Source: Promerops cafer
Taxonomy: Eukaryota > Chordata > Aves > Passeriformes > Nectariniidae
Direction: 5' to 3'
Assembly (NCBI GenBank): GCA_013398275.1
Contig: VZSE01002883.1
Location: 1,383,249-1,447,248, forward strand
DNA: 64,000 bases
The position numbers were made by a program, and so were the translations under genes. Below, one piece after another: positions 1 to 12,500 of this stretch (positions within the stretch are counted from its first letter, which is position 1; the number at the start of each line of letters is the position of its first letter). Under the pieces are notes generated by a model. That model did no database searches and was not told the DNA's origin. It was given only the letters and a program-made list of their open reading frames with translations.

Positions 1-86
1 GAAAACACTACTGTTTACAAAAGGACAGCTTAGACTCCAGTCAGGATACAGCGAAGTGTGAGGAGGAACACAAGTAGACATTTTAC

Positions 87-251
87 CTGCATAGCACTCT
101 TTCCCAGCTTAACCACCTCAAACAAAGTGACAGGGTCCCCTTCTCCATTCTGCTGCGGGTGGCCATTGGCTCTCCCACGACTTGCTCCTCGAGCTCCAGC
201 GTCGGAACGCCCCTTGTCCGCTGGAGACTTCCGGGGTTTCTTAGTGGCAGA
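87..251 (-). CDS. STAG1: STAG1 coding exon, residues 45-99 (partial gene)
   Basis: Read on the minus strand, this 165-nt exon has an acceptor (TTTGCCCAG, exon starts at 251) and a donor (GTAAAATG, exon ends at 87). It encodes 55 codons in phase 0, from SATKKPRKSP to VVKLGKSAMQ. The stretch GRANGHPQQNGEG followed by VTLFEVVKLGKSAMQ is the conserved lead-in to the STAG domain of cohesin subunit SA1. STAG2 differs here, so the paralogue choice is clear. SA1 binds the RAD21 kleisin of the cohesin ring in the nucleus and supports sister-chromatid cohesion and loop formation. The basic, glycine/arginine-rich linker (roughly residues 54-70) differs from the human sequence as I remember it, while both flanks are nearly the same. 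The remaining exons, including the whole HEAT-repeat body, lie beyond the left edge of the window. Confidence 0.95.
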
Positions 252-380
252 CTGGGCAAAGAAAACCAGCAGAGTGAAAGTTTATTATAGCTACATCTGA
301 CATCACCCAGTGTTTCTTATAATGATCCATAAACATTACATGGTTACACCCTCACACATATTTATACACACAAAGATCAC

Positions 381-491
381 GGGATGAGCCAGGCTGGAAG
401 GCATCTCCAGAGGTCTCCAGCCAGACCTCCTGCTCAAAGCAGGGTCAGCTAGGAAAATCAACCAGGTTGCCCAGGACTTTATCTAGTCAGG
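381..491 (-). mobile_element. CR1 LINE fragment
   Basis: The plus strand reads as the reverse complement of a CR1 3' region. Its typical phrases are GGCTGGAAGGCATCTCCAG, CCTCCTGCTCAAAGCAGGG and GGTTGCCCAGGAC. It is diverged and short, so it is an old insertion, in the same orientation as STAG1. Confidence 0.8.
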
Positions 492-2894
492 TACATATAA
501 TTTTATTTATCAGTAGTTGTTGAGGGACTATTTAAAAGCCACTGCCATGCCAAGGTAAGTAATGGTCATCACAAGACAGTGGTGAACTCCCCATGCTGGA
601 GCACCAGTTCATGTCAATCTCCTTATCAGTCTTACACAACACAGACATTGAGAATAACTGGTGATCTTAACTAATGATCTTTCTAAGACAGCAAGTTATT
701 AAAAATAGATTTGCCACATTAACATTCATTTTCTGTATTTTCATTTTCATACAACTTTTATAAGAAACTGTGTACATAGTCAGCTCTTCAACTCAAATCA
801 CCAAATTTGTAAAGCCAGATTTAATAGATCACCATAACAGCCTCTTGCTTCAAGATTTTATGAGTTAAAACATTTTCCCTTTGAGTCTAAATTATTTAAT
901 GTAAATTTTCTCTGTTCTTCAAGGTTTTAATCGGGTGGCATAGCCACCACCTGTCAAGACCCACCTACTGAACAGTTTGCTCTGAATTTAGGTCACTTGT
1001 GAAATAGAAACAAAAAAAAATTCTGGGGAAAATAACATTAGATTTCTTACTTTCATATTCTTTCTCCCTACTGTGAAGCAAACAAAAGCAAAATCTGCTG
1101 TTTTACACAGAACAATGAAGCTATTGTAAGGAATTATGTTAAAAAAAACAACATACAAGCAACTCAAAGATTAAATTTTGGACAATATCCTCATGGCACC
1201 ATTTATATACTGTATATTGTATATTGTCAAGTATATTGTCTGCTGAATTTCTATTAATGCTTTTAGTAAAGAACACAAAGTCAACCTTTTTGGTTGCATA
1301 TTACAGTGCAGACACATTGAGAATTTTACTGCAGAGGAAAGAGATCTAATTTCTGGCAGAGAGCTGGCAGAAGACAGCTCTGCAAGTCCAGCTTTCCCCA
1401 TGCTTTAAAAGGGATCACTGCCTTAAAAGGGGTGGGACCAGAGGGCTGAAGCAAAGGGCAAAGTACAGTGCAACTGCCTCTTGCAAATATTCAGTTAAGG
1501 ACTTGAACAGAAAGGCAAGCTGGAAAGCTTAAAATAATGGTACCATCTCTGTGAAGTTCTTTGGATAACATTTGCACTTAGGATCAAAAAGTATCTCCCT
1601 CAATGAATTTTTAAATATGTGCAATGCTGCCTGTAGCAGCAAGGATATTATCAACATATGAAATAAACGTTAAGTTCTACTGAGCTCGAAAGAGACATGT
1701 GATCACTATTTATTAAAATGGAAAAAAATTAGAAGTAAATTGACTCTTTTGAGATATATAATCCACGCACTTATTCCATCTGGGAGATAGTAAGCACTTC
1801 ACCTAGCTATAAGGACTGCTAAATGAAAGCTTGAATGCAAATTGATGCCCTCCACAGAAACTAATGCAAGCCCCCTCTACACTGTTTTTCTCAACATGTA
1901 ATTGAAAGAGAGGCATTAAATGCTGCAAGGATGAAGGGAAAGGAAGTAAGAGATGAATGTGAAATGCACATATCCAAAGCTACCTTGTTAATGAAAGCAA
2001 TGAGAAAAGCCACCTGTTTGAGTACCTGAGCATGACTACTACTGACACAGGCTCCAAATGTGTAATCACTAGGCATATAAATGCCCAGTTTAAATTCCCT
2101 TTGTCAGGTATCCTGGGAAAAGGGAGGTGCTTTTGACCAAGGCTCCTAGTCTGAACTGGAAGGGCGAGATCATTACTGAGCCCTCAGAACAGGTACAGAA
2201 AAAACTGACAGATGTACTTCTGACAAATTACTGGATAAAGCCAGATTCTTCAAGTCCAAGTAAATACCTCAATATCTTGGCCCTGAATTAACACCAGATA
2301 TATTATTGAGTCCACTTGAGTAAAATTTCTCTCTGGTGTAAATTTTCTTTTGACAATAAGAACATCTCTCAGTGGAGAAAAATCTTGCATCTAACAAAAG
2401 CCATTGTGTATCTAAGCTGGGGTAGCAAAATCCAGATGGAGGATCTGGATTGAATCCTGCCTCCAGAGACAAAACAAGTGGACAAGATGCCCCACTCGAG
2501 ACTGAGGAAAATCCAAAATGTGAATTTTCTGAGCTAGGCAAGGATTAACATTGTGTTCAGGTGGAAAGGCACTAGTGAAAGAGCATCCACCCCTCAGCAC
2601 TTCCACCCAGCAGGAATCTGGCAGGAAGCCCAAGTTCAATCTCACTCCAGAGTGTGAATATAAAAGAAAGTCAGATAGAGGTCCTCCAGCAACTGTCTGG
2701 TGCTCTAAAGTTTTGCAAGCACAAAGCACATGGCATTCCCTCAGTCATCAACACACAATATTACAATGCAGTTGTCAAACACTGTTTGTATATAATGTCT
2801 CTGAATTTACAGCAAGAAACTTTGCAGGCCATGTTGACAGGTTTGAGCTTCATACAGGTTCCTGCCTCTGAGCACAAAGTTCAGTAGGAAATCC

Positions 2895-3082
2895 TACTTC
2901 AAAGAGACCAATCAGCCACTGGAATAATCTCCCCAGGGAATTTGGGGGTTCCTCAACATTGGACACTTCAGATTCAGCTGGACAGGCTGCTAGGGCATCT
3001 TTTCCAGATCGTTCTTTTGCAAGACAAGGTTGAACCAAATGACCTGTGAGGTCCCTTCCAACCTGGTATTCTATGATTCTAT
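2895..3082 (+). mobile_element. CR1 LINE 3' end
   Basis: The plus strand contains CCAGGGAATTTGGGG, then GAGGTCCCTTCCAACCTGG, and ends in ATTCTATGATTCTAT. That is the short direct-repeat tail that terminates CR1 elements in birds. The right boundary at the tail is clear; the left boundary is approximate. Confidence 0.88.
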
Positions 3083-6000
3083 CCCAGGATGGAGACATCC
3101 TCCATCACCACCAGAGCAAGTGAAGGAAAAGGCAGGACTGGTACATCTGTAGAAACACAGAGAAGACTCATTCATGATACAGAGCATCTGTGGCATATCT
3201 CCAAAGGCAGGGTGCTCTTGGAAGCGGAGTTGCAAAAGCTACAAATCTAAAAATTGTTGGGCTTTGAGGATGCCAGGCACAGGTAACAGTGCATCCCAGA
3301 AAAGAGACACATAAACTCACAGGAAAGGGTGATCCTTTTGCAAAAAACAAAAAACCCCGTTCTGTTACACCATGAAGAGCTTCCACACAGCAACAGCCCT
3401 GCTCAAGGATGAGTGTGGCCCCAGTAAACCTGTCAGACTATCACTGACAGCTGTAAAATGAGATGTTTCATAAGATCAGAGTGAATTTGTAGGGGTCTGC
3501 TCCCGTGGATCCACCAAATGCTCATCAAGACACAGGGAAAAACAGAACCTCTGAGTCCTAACAGGAGCAAAAATTGTGATTATTGCACACCATTTTACAG
3601 CTTTCAGCCAGAAAGTTCCCCCTTGAAGTGCGTGAATTAGGACTGCCAAAGGGAGGGATAAAGCAGCATGACAAGGTAAGAATGCTTGAGGCTTTTTAAT
3701 CGCACACCAAGAGAGGTGCTGCATGGAGCTGAGAGGCTGCAGCAGTTGCATTTGTGATTTCACTCCAAAGCCCAGGACAGCTGGGCTGGTGTGGTGTCAA
3801 AATGGACTGAGATGCCAAATTAAAACAGAAATTACTGATGACTTTTCAAATTTGTGACAACAAAAGCTGAGGGTTTATACGCACCAGCGTTAGGAAATTC
3901 AGAAGTTCCAGAATATGCCACAGAAGCAACACCCAAAAATGGCCATATTGATTGTCACATACCTTACCTGTTGCTTTAAGGCTTAAACAAATGCAAACAG
4001 GAAACAAAATACTCACCTTGACTGCAACGAAACTAAAATGATGACAGTTCAGGATTTTGTAACAAATTAGCTACACAATACTTTTCCTTTCATGTTTTAA
4101 AAATTACTGTGAAGAAAATAAAGTGACCCACATTTGTAAAATCAAGTAATACAGTGAAAATTAATTCAAACACTACTAAAAAAAAACTAAAAGTGGCTTG
4201 ACATTTTCCATTAACTTTCCCCAAGATGATGTGATGCACTTCATGAAGAAATAAAGGCAGTAAAAGTCCTAGAGTCAGTAACTCTGCCTAACACACCACC
4301 TGAAAACAATGACCTGTATGTGCATTCACACCGTGAGTCATTTAGAGAAATAAATACCCCACTTCCCAGAGAAGGTTGGAAGAAGCTTTTTAACCTCCAC
4401 TTGAGTAAGACTGAAGAACTTGCCTCTCCAAGGCACCAGCCCCTCAAGAGGCCCTGTGTTATAAGCTTCTGTTAAGTGGAAGAATGGTAATGCCTGAGGT
4501 CTTAATGAATTAATCTTGAATAAAAAAAGACTGTGACACCTTTCATACCATCATCGTGGTTATCTAGGGAGAAGGTTCTTGGATTCCAACAGTCCTATGG
4601 ACTGTTTTGGTCACAGAAACAAACAAGGTGCTCCCTGTGAAAAGTCTCATCCTACAAATAAAGCCAGGTGAAGGTCCCCTAACACCCAGTGCATCCAGAG
4701 CTGCTTCAGCTGCAGCACTTGCAATTTAGGACAAAAGAAGCAGAAGCAGAGATGGGAGTGGTGGTGCTATTTTTCACCCTTATTTAAAAATCTATCAAAA
4801 GCTCTAAAAGTCATCTTAAAGAATCAAGAGAGGATGCTATAAATGCTTGAATAATTTCAGTTCTTCCAGCTGAGGCATTTACTACCAAAAAATACTATTT
4901 CCACAGAAAAATGAAGAATAGATTAGATTGCCAAAAATACAAAAATTATCCCATCAAAAGCTTAAAAGGAAACTTCTAATGCTACAGGTAACAGGATAGA
5001 AAAGTCTTCACAAAGAGCTATGGATGCACTGCATTTCTACTGAACTACAGACTTCCTTCAGTTGTAAGGGACAGACCTAAATCGTCAGGCAGGCAAGCTG
5101 AAACAGGACACTGATGTAAATTACACCAACCACAAACCTCCACTGCTATGAAAAGAAATTCTTCTAAGAGGATTCCTCCCTGTTATTAATCAGGACACGT
5201 ATGACTTGGAACTAGAAGCAAAACTCAATCCCCTGCTGTATCTAACATCTATACTGCAAGATTAAATAAGGCCAGGAATCTGCTGCAAAGTTAAAATTTC
5301 CCATATGAATGCAAAGATAAGGCATTGTGGTCTGTCTCCTCCATACAAAAAACTACAAAAGGACCTGAAAGCAAAATTGTACAGGCTTTGCTGGGGACAA
5401 AAGCATCAGAAGTGCTTTGTTTCATTTTGCTTTAAGTGAAGAAAGATACACTGTGGCTTTGAGTCTTGGATGAGAGAGAAAGGAGTAGAGATCTCCAAAT
5501 TGCCACCTCTGGAACAGACAAACTGATGTTTCCCCCATGTCCTCTGAATTAGAGATTAAATCTGTCTACTCCTACTTCAAATCTAAAACAGAGCCAGGGA
5601 TCTCTCTCACTGCCTCAACCTCCAGCAGCTGAGGTTTAAGCCAAGCTGTTCAGAGCTCCTGGGAGGGTGAGGCCAGGTAGTTTAAAATAAAGCATGCCAA
5701 CAATGCTGAACAGAGTGTTGATCCAAAAGAGGAGACAAAAAAGGATGGGTAAATAACTGATCTGAGCCTGAGCTCACTGATGGGAATGCTACACTGCATC
5801 ATAAGCCCTTGGGCTTTCAAAGCCCCTATGTAGAACAGCAGGACCCATGTATTTCAATAATGCAGCAGACAGAGAGGGCATTTTGGCCAATATTACTCAG
5901 GAACTTCAAAGAGAGAACTGTTAGAAGTCACTCCTTAAATAGAATTTATTAAATTCTATTCCCCCAGAATTCATTAAATACATACCCAGATGGTATCCTC

Positions 6001-6335
6001 ACATACAGCATCACAAACATGCACCACAATATCCCACTGGCTGGACAGACTCAGCTCTTGGCTGGTCACTCCAGGGGCATCTGCCCTACGAGACTCGGTG
6101 CTTAGAAGGGTACATGGCCAATAGCCAGCCCCAGCCACGAGAGCAGGACATGGTGCAGCCCCTGCTAAACTCACAGCTAGGGCCAGGGAACTCAGGACAG
6201 CCAGGTTAGATTCTGAGAGCTATTCTGCAAGACCAGTGCACTTAATCTATTTGCAAATTGAATGTCAAGCCTGTTCAGTCAAGTACTCATTAGAAAAGTG
6301 TATAGAAGTGAAGGGGCTACTTGAAATGCAGTGTT

Positions 6336-6392
6336 TCAGAATGGAATGACTTGGACTGAAAGGAAATCTTAAAGATCAACTAGTACCAAGTG
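6336..6392 (-). mobile_element. CR1 LINE 3' fragment
   Basis: The plus strand AGAATGGAATGACTTGGACT followed by TTAAAGATCAACTAGT is the reverse complement of a CR1 3' terminus. It is diverged and only about 57 bp is recognisable. Confidence 0.7.
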
Positions 6393-7290
6393 TTTTAGAA
6401 AGTGAAGGTACCCACAAAGCATTACAGTTCTCTATGAACTGAAGAGGTATTTCCTACAAAAGGCAGTTTTTCAAATGAGCACCATCTTCTCAAAAAGGTC
6501 GCAAATCTGCAGAGTGTCTTTCTTTGGAAAACAATCTGGAAAACCCTCTTGTAGCAGTGTATCTTTCTGATAAAAGGTCAAGTCCATTCTGTGACACTCA
6601 GCAGAAACCTGTTTAAAATACATACATATATTTAATGGAATATATTCTATGCAGCTCTGTAATAGGATCATGCAGCACAAAGTGATGTCCCTTTCCAAAA
6701 GAGGTCAGTATGTTTATGGCAGATGTGCCACTGTAGCTGTGATGGCCTAAGGACATCAGCAAATCAGCATTTGCAGGAAGAGATTAAATCTCATTAGACC
6801 ATAATATTTTAGTTAGAAAAAAATTCCAGCCACAGAAATCAGAAGAGCCTTTGGGCTACCATTCTTCAGGTCTGTAACAGAAATGAAAATCATCTAAGCT
6901 AAATCTCAGTTGAAAAAAACATTTCTGAACTTAACTAAACCTTTTAATCTGTTTCAGATCTGATGGTAAAGGTAGGGGTTACCTGTGAAGGAAACAAAAA
7001 CCACAGTAGTGCAGAGCTGGGGGGGGAAATGTCAGAGCTGCACCTCCTGTAAGAACCAGGCGATTCGCCTGAGGGAAGTGGCTGGGTTAGCAGCATGGTT
7101 TGCTAAAGCAATACAATTACTGAGTCCCTGGCTTTTAACATCAAATAATGCTGTAAATTCAATTGCCTTGATTAGCCTTTCCAAGGTTTTTGCATTTCTC
7201 CTCTACACATTAGACACTGAGTGGCTTTTTGCTTTTGGGGAATTTTTTTTTTTTTGGTAGAAGAACCAAGGGAGAAATTTATCATGAAGT

Positions 7291-7435
7291 AAAATGGAAC
7301 AGGCACCTAAAAGAGGCTGTGCAGTCTCCAGCCTTGGTAGTTTTCAAAATCAAACTGGAAAAGCCACGAAGTCCAATCCCAAAGCTGACCCCACTCTGAC
7401 TAGGAGGTTGCAATGAGATCTGCTGAGTCCCATTC
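7291..7435 (+). mobile_element. CR1 LINE fragment
   Basis: The plus strand reads GGAACAGGCACCTAAAAGAG, GGCTGTGCAGTCTCCAGCC, and then a degraded CTGGAAAAGCC and GACCCCACTCTGACTAGGAG. These match successive phrases of the CR1 3' region in order. The tail is lost or too decayed to place. Confidence 0.72.
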
Positions 7436-9350
7436 CATAAACTACCATATTATTTTTCCTCTCTGAAACTCTTCCAGTCCTAATATATGCTTTCCTGAGA
7501 TTTTGGGACAGAGGTCAAAAGGGAAAGTAGAACTGAGCAAATTCTTCCAAATTTTGACAAACTACAGTTTTATAAAGGACACTGTATTTGTTTCATTCTC
7601 TATTTTCTTCCTCTAGGTTTTAAGATTGGATTTGGGCTTTTCTGACTCCTCTTAAGCATTAAGATGAAGCTTCCACAGAATTCCCCCTGATAACCCTGAG
7701 GGGTCTTGCTCCTTAGCAGCAGCAGTCAGCCCACAGCCCATCACTTTGCAAATGAAGCAATGGCTAGTTCCTCTGCACCTTCATCACTTGACAATTACAC
7801 ACACCTAATGAACCTGGAGTTGTTCTAAGCAAAATGAGCAATTCCTCCCCTAGAAACCTGATAGCAGGACCAGCAGGGTGCTTCAGCAGATGTTCCCATA
7901 GGAGCTACTAATAAACTGAAGCAGAGGAATGAGAAATGCTTTTTGTAACATTCACCTTTCCCTTCCAGCGTGTCCAGGGTACAAAATACCCCTACTGTTG
8001 CTATAACTTGAATTCTTATATTGTGACAACATTCTGGGTTAGCAGTCAGGTTGTACCAGCCTACATTTTTTTATTAGAGCTACAAAACTCCATAGATTTT
8101 CTAACGAAATATTTGTAAGATAGTTTTTCATTTTATCCTTGGCTTACAAGCTATGTAAACAGATAAGCTGTTCTCTTTAAACATTTCTATAAGGCTTGCT
8201 CTGAAGAGTCTTCATGTTCATGAGCAAATCCATTTATCTGATGAAGAATATATGCATCATAGGAAAGTGTTCAAAAGCTTTCAAAAAGGAAGACAACATG
8301 CCCAGAAAAGACCAGGATTTATAATGTTGGCAGCCTGAGTAAGTCCAGAGACCGTGATGCAAATTGAAAACCAACAGTGGAGAAGAGTTTGCTCCAGGTT
8401 GGCCAGCATGCCTGAGAACAGCACATGGACCTGTCCATTCTTACAGCCTCACCAAGACCATGGATTGAGATAAGCCTTAGGATCAAAGCCCTCAGGGTTA
8501 AAAAAAAATTATCTCCATCTACTAGTGCCATATAGAAATATGGCACATTCATATTGAGAGTTTATTCATAGAGCAACACTAAGAGGTGAATCAAACTCAT
8601 TAATAACAAACACACAGAAGTTCCCACCAAGTCTTACTCCACACTGTGTACAACTAAACTGATCATCTTCAAGAACCAAGAGGAATGGCAACATGACACA
8701 CAGAACTCTCCCTTTATTTTCCAATAAATTGTCTCTTTTATAAAATAAATTAAAATAAAAGAGAAAGCCTCCCTAATACCCCGTGTAATAGAGAACTGTT
8801 TCTGTATGTTCCAACTGATAGGCCAGCAGAGACAAAGACAACCCCATCACCTGCTGCACTCTGCCAGAGGACATGTTGAAGCTTCCAGTCTATAAGCAGA
8901 ATGCAGTATATACCAATCACATGACTTTTAAATGTGTTAATAGATTTTCTCAGGAATCTAATAAATATCATGCTGCAATTCTTCCACTCAATTAAGAGAT
9001 TATCAGTAATAAAAGGATGGCTCAAATGTCATTTGTCACTTACAGTCCATTACAACTTTCAAAAAGAAAGCAGTTGTACTTACTGAGGTTATTCTCATAT
9101 CTGGAAGAATGTTGTAATGACAAAAATAACAAAACTGTATTGTTCATGAAAGCAGCTAGCAATAGAAAAATTAATAGTTATTATGAGATCATTTTTATGT
9201 CCTTTTTTAAACACTCCAAACATTGTTTGCACATCAATTTGATAAATATTTCATATACAAGTCTTCATAAAGTCTGACATAGGACTCATTAAAAGCCTAT
9301 TTATGTGACCACAAGATGATCAGATGAAAAAGAGTCTGCAGTCAATTATA

Positions 9351-9412
9351 AATAGATGCATAACAAAACAAAAATAAATTAAATAGATGCATAACAAAAC
9401 CAAAATAAATTA
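9351..9412. repeat. 31-bp tandem duplication beside STAG1 donor
   Basis: Two adjacent 31-bp copies (9351-9381 and 9382-9412), beginning AATAGATGCATAACAAAAC, differ at one base. The array ends seven bases from the STAG1 AT-hook exon, inside the intron. Confidence 0.9.
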
Positions 9413-9419
9413 CACATAC

Positions 9420-9522
9420 TGGAGGCCTGCCGGGACGGCCCCTTTTTCTTTTTCCTTTGACTTCTGCTTCTTCAAGCTCACTGCCAGCATCTGAATGTGC
9501 AGTAGTTTCATTTGTAGAATCC
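9420..9522 (-). CDS. STAG1: STAG1 coding exon, residues 11-44, AT-hook
   Basis: This 103-nt minus-strand exon has an acceptor (CCCCCCGTAG, exon starts at 9522) and a donor (GTATGTG, exon ends at 9420). Its first base completes the Gln10 codon left split by the upstream exon. The next 34 codons read from DSTNETTAHSDAG to KGKRKRGRPGRPP. The KRKRGRPGRPP segment is an AT-hook that binds the minor groove of AT-rich DNA. It is specific to SA1 among STAG proteins and is linked in the literature to telomere cohesion. The phase matches both neighbouring exons exactly, which strongly supports the model. A 31-bp tandem duplication starts 7 bases beyond the exon, just past the donor. Confidence 0.95.
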
Positions 9523-12500
9523 CTACGGGGGGGAAAAACATTAGATAAATTCAAATGATTTGAAATCAACAAGTAGTCTGTAACTGACCAATTAAATACT
9601 TAGTCCTGAGCCAGAAAACAAACAAACAACAAAAAATGTCAGCACTAAAAGGCTTTCCCCATTTATTCTGCAAACCAAGGAACCGAGCATTGTTAGCCCT
9701 GGCAAAAGGCCTTCCCTTTTCATCGGCTGCAATGGCATTTTATTGACTGGAATTCTTTAAATTAATTTTCATTTGAAAACACATTACACTTCAAAAACTG
9801 GCTGTATTAACCAGCACGTGCTCAATTCATCAATCCCACACTGTATTCACTACCAAGAACTTCCTTTTACTCTCTGTAGATGCTTCTGAGCTGCTCTCAA
9901 GGCCCCAAGAGCAATGTGGAGTCCAATCCAGCTGTCTCATCATTAGCACAGTTATCCAAGGTTCCACACAGCTTACACCATGCTCTCAGTCACAGCCCAA
10001 GACAAGGGGCTTGGGCAGCTATTAATAAAGAGGATTCATGCTGACTGTGAGGCCCAAACCCAAAAACTCCCTTTGATCTGAAGACACCTATCATTTTTGC
10101 AGTTAGAAAAATATTTTCACTTGTACAATGGAAAAGCTTTGACATTGCTCAACTCCTGTTAGCAGAAAAGCCCAAATAATAATTTGTCACTTTTTACCAT
10201 TTCAGATTTAAGATCATGATAAGGGAAAAAAAAAATTCCCCTAATTTTCACCACCCCTCCTAGCCAGAGGAGCAGGTACTTCTCTGCCTTCCAAACAGAC
10301 ATGGCTGCTTGAAGAAACTCAGATTGTAATTGATCTTTTGAGACATTAGATCTTGCCCAAGAGCAGCTCACATGCAAAACCATACTTATTACTGATGGGC
10401 TTTATTTTTACTGTGCAAGTCCACCAGTGCACCAGATCTCTATAAATTTTCATTTACAACTAATAACGTCCTAGATTACTCAAGGATGGGTCAAGTGCAG
10501 TTATAATCACAGACTTCTTTGAATCCAAAATCATTTCCTTGAAGTGAAAGGAGTTCAGTTGCTATACGACTTGTGCAAAGGGAAGGTGAAAACCAGACCT
10601 ATTCCATATTTTAGAGAGCCTCAAATATCAACAGCAGGATTAGTCATCTGCCCTAGAGAAACTGAGAAGCTCCAGCAAGCCAAGATCTACACAGATCTTC
10701 CACCTTGTCTGAGGGTTATTTTGTATTTTGCTCTATAGATGAGGAATACTTCACAGATTTGTTGTATCACCAAGAAAGTTATTCATTAATGCAGAAAGAT
10801 ATCAATGTATCAGAACTGGAAATGTTCTCATACTCCTCTTTACTGAAATTACTGTATTGTCTAGGTCTGCTCTCACTCAAATAATTCTGCAGAACTATAA
10901 TGAATTTCTAATATTAAGACATTGTTTTCCAATCTTTTCCTATTTGCAAGCACAAAAACACCAAGGGGTCCACAGAATCTTTTACAAAAGCCATAATGCA
11001 GAAGAACATATATGTATCTCTTTTACTGAAAGTAACTTCAGTGGATTATTTCTAAATACACCCCAGAAAAATCAGGCACCCTAGAAGAAAAACCACTATT
11101 CAAGTGCATTTGAGTTCACAAGTTACATGCTTGTAATGCAGTACCTCTACAAAATATTGAAAACGCAGCTTTGTTGTGATACAATCAAAAAGTAGCTTTT
11201 TCACTTAATAAAATATGAAATTTGTAAAACTTAGCATCAAGCTATGTATTTGGAAAAACATCCAAAAATGTAAAAAGTCTAAAATAAAATAAAAGATACC
11301 CCAAACAGAGTTCAAAATTGTTTGGTAGATTAGGGCCACAACAGAGAAAAGCAATGCAGTATATACAACTGAAAACATGCTTATGCAGATGGATGTATCC
11401 AGCCTTTACTCAAATACCTCATCACACTGCAAGTCAATTTGACAAAAATGCACATTGGCTCACAATGGCAATTTTAATAGATTTTGAATACAGAAGTACG
11501 GAACCCCATAAAAATATTTGCTCCATTCTGTTGCTGGAGAGAAATTAAAAGCATTTTCTATTGCTCTCTCTAAAAAAAACTCCAAAGCTTTTCTCCCTGC
11601 TCTGCTCAGATCCTTATTGGAAAAGTTTCAGGCATGGTCTGAAACAATACCCCCATTCCTGGGGAAACACCGTGCTTTGCTAGCTTATAAACTTGCACCT
11701 CTAGGATCATCGGGATAAAAATTTCTCTCTATTAAAAACAGATTCAGCAATCCTCCTAGGCAAACACCTCAAAGCCTTCCCTTGAAACACCAGAGCTATA
11801 TAAATAAATTAAACTCTACCACTACTTCACATGCATCTACTCCACAGAGAATTCGACTTTCCTATACAGCCTCAGTCCAGTCTAGCAAAACCTCCAGATA
11901 AATTTGTCTATTTAGTTCTGGAAATTTCAAATCTTTCCAAATACTGCATATGGAAGGAATAGTTAAGTTAATAACCACTTTCTATTCTTTGCCTTAAATA
12001 GACTGTTGCCTTAAACCTGATTCTCTTAATATTCTTCTGGTAAAACGTCTCTGATTGGTTGGAAGCCTCTTTGGCCATTTCCCTTTATGGGAAAAGCTCA
12101 ATAAATTAGTACTAAGGATGAGTTTCATCTAATCTAAATTAGCGACATAAGCAATGCAGAAAATCTTAATGTACAAGATACCTCACACTAAGGTCAGTGT
12201 CCAAAACTGGTCAGACAGTTTAAGTCTTATAAATTTTGTTTTCTCTCCATTGATGTTAAGGTGATCAAGACAAGCAGCTTGAATATAAACGTTTCAAATT
12301 AAACAAAATAAATCTCACCCTAACAACATGTGAGGAAGAAAGGAAACTTCTTTCCAGCAAAGAATATATTTAAGGAGCAAGGAGAAAACATCAAAAACTA
12401 GCTTGCCTTCAATCCTCACATTATTTAGAGCAGGGAGACAGGATCAAGGACAACCTCCAGTCTTTAGCTGGTTTCATATTAAAATAAGCATAATTTCAAG

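Larger units (their letters stand above)
252..9419 (-). other. STAG1: STAG1 intron between AT-hook exon and next exon
   Basis: About 9.2 kb of AT-rich intron bounded by the splice sites described for the two exons. It contains four old CR1 LINE fragments (near 0.4, 3.0, 6.4 and 7.3 kb). I see no other exon, RNA gene or long open frame. Positions 1-86 are the start of the following intron, which continues out of the window. Confidence 0.85.
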
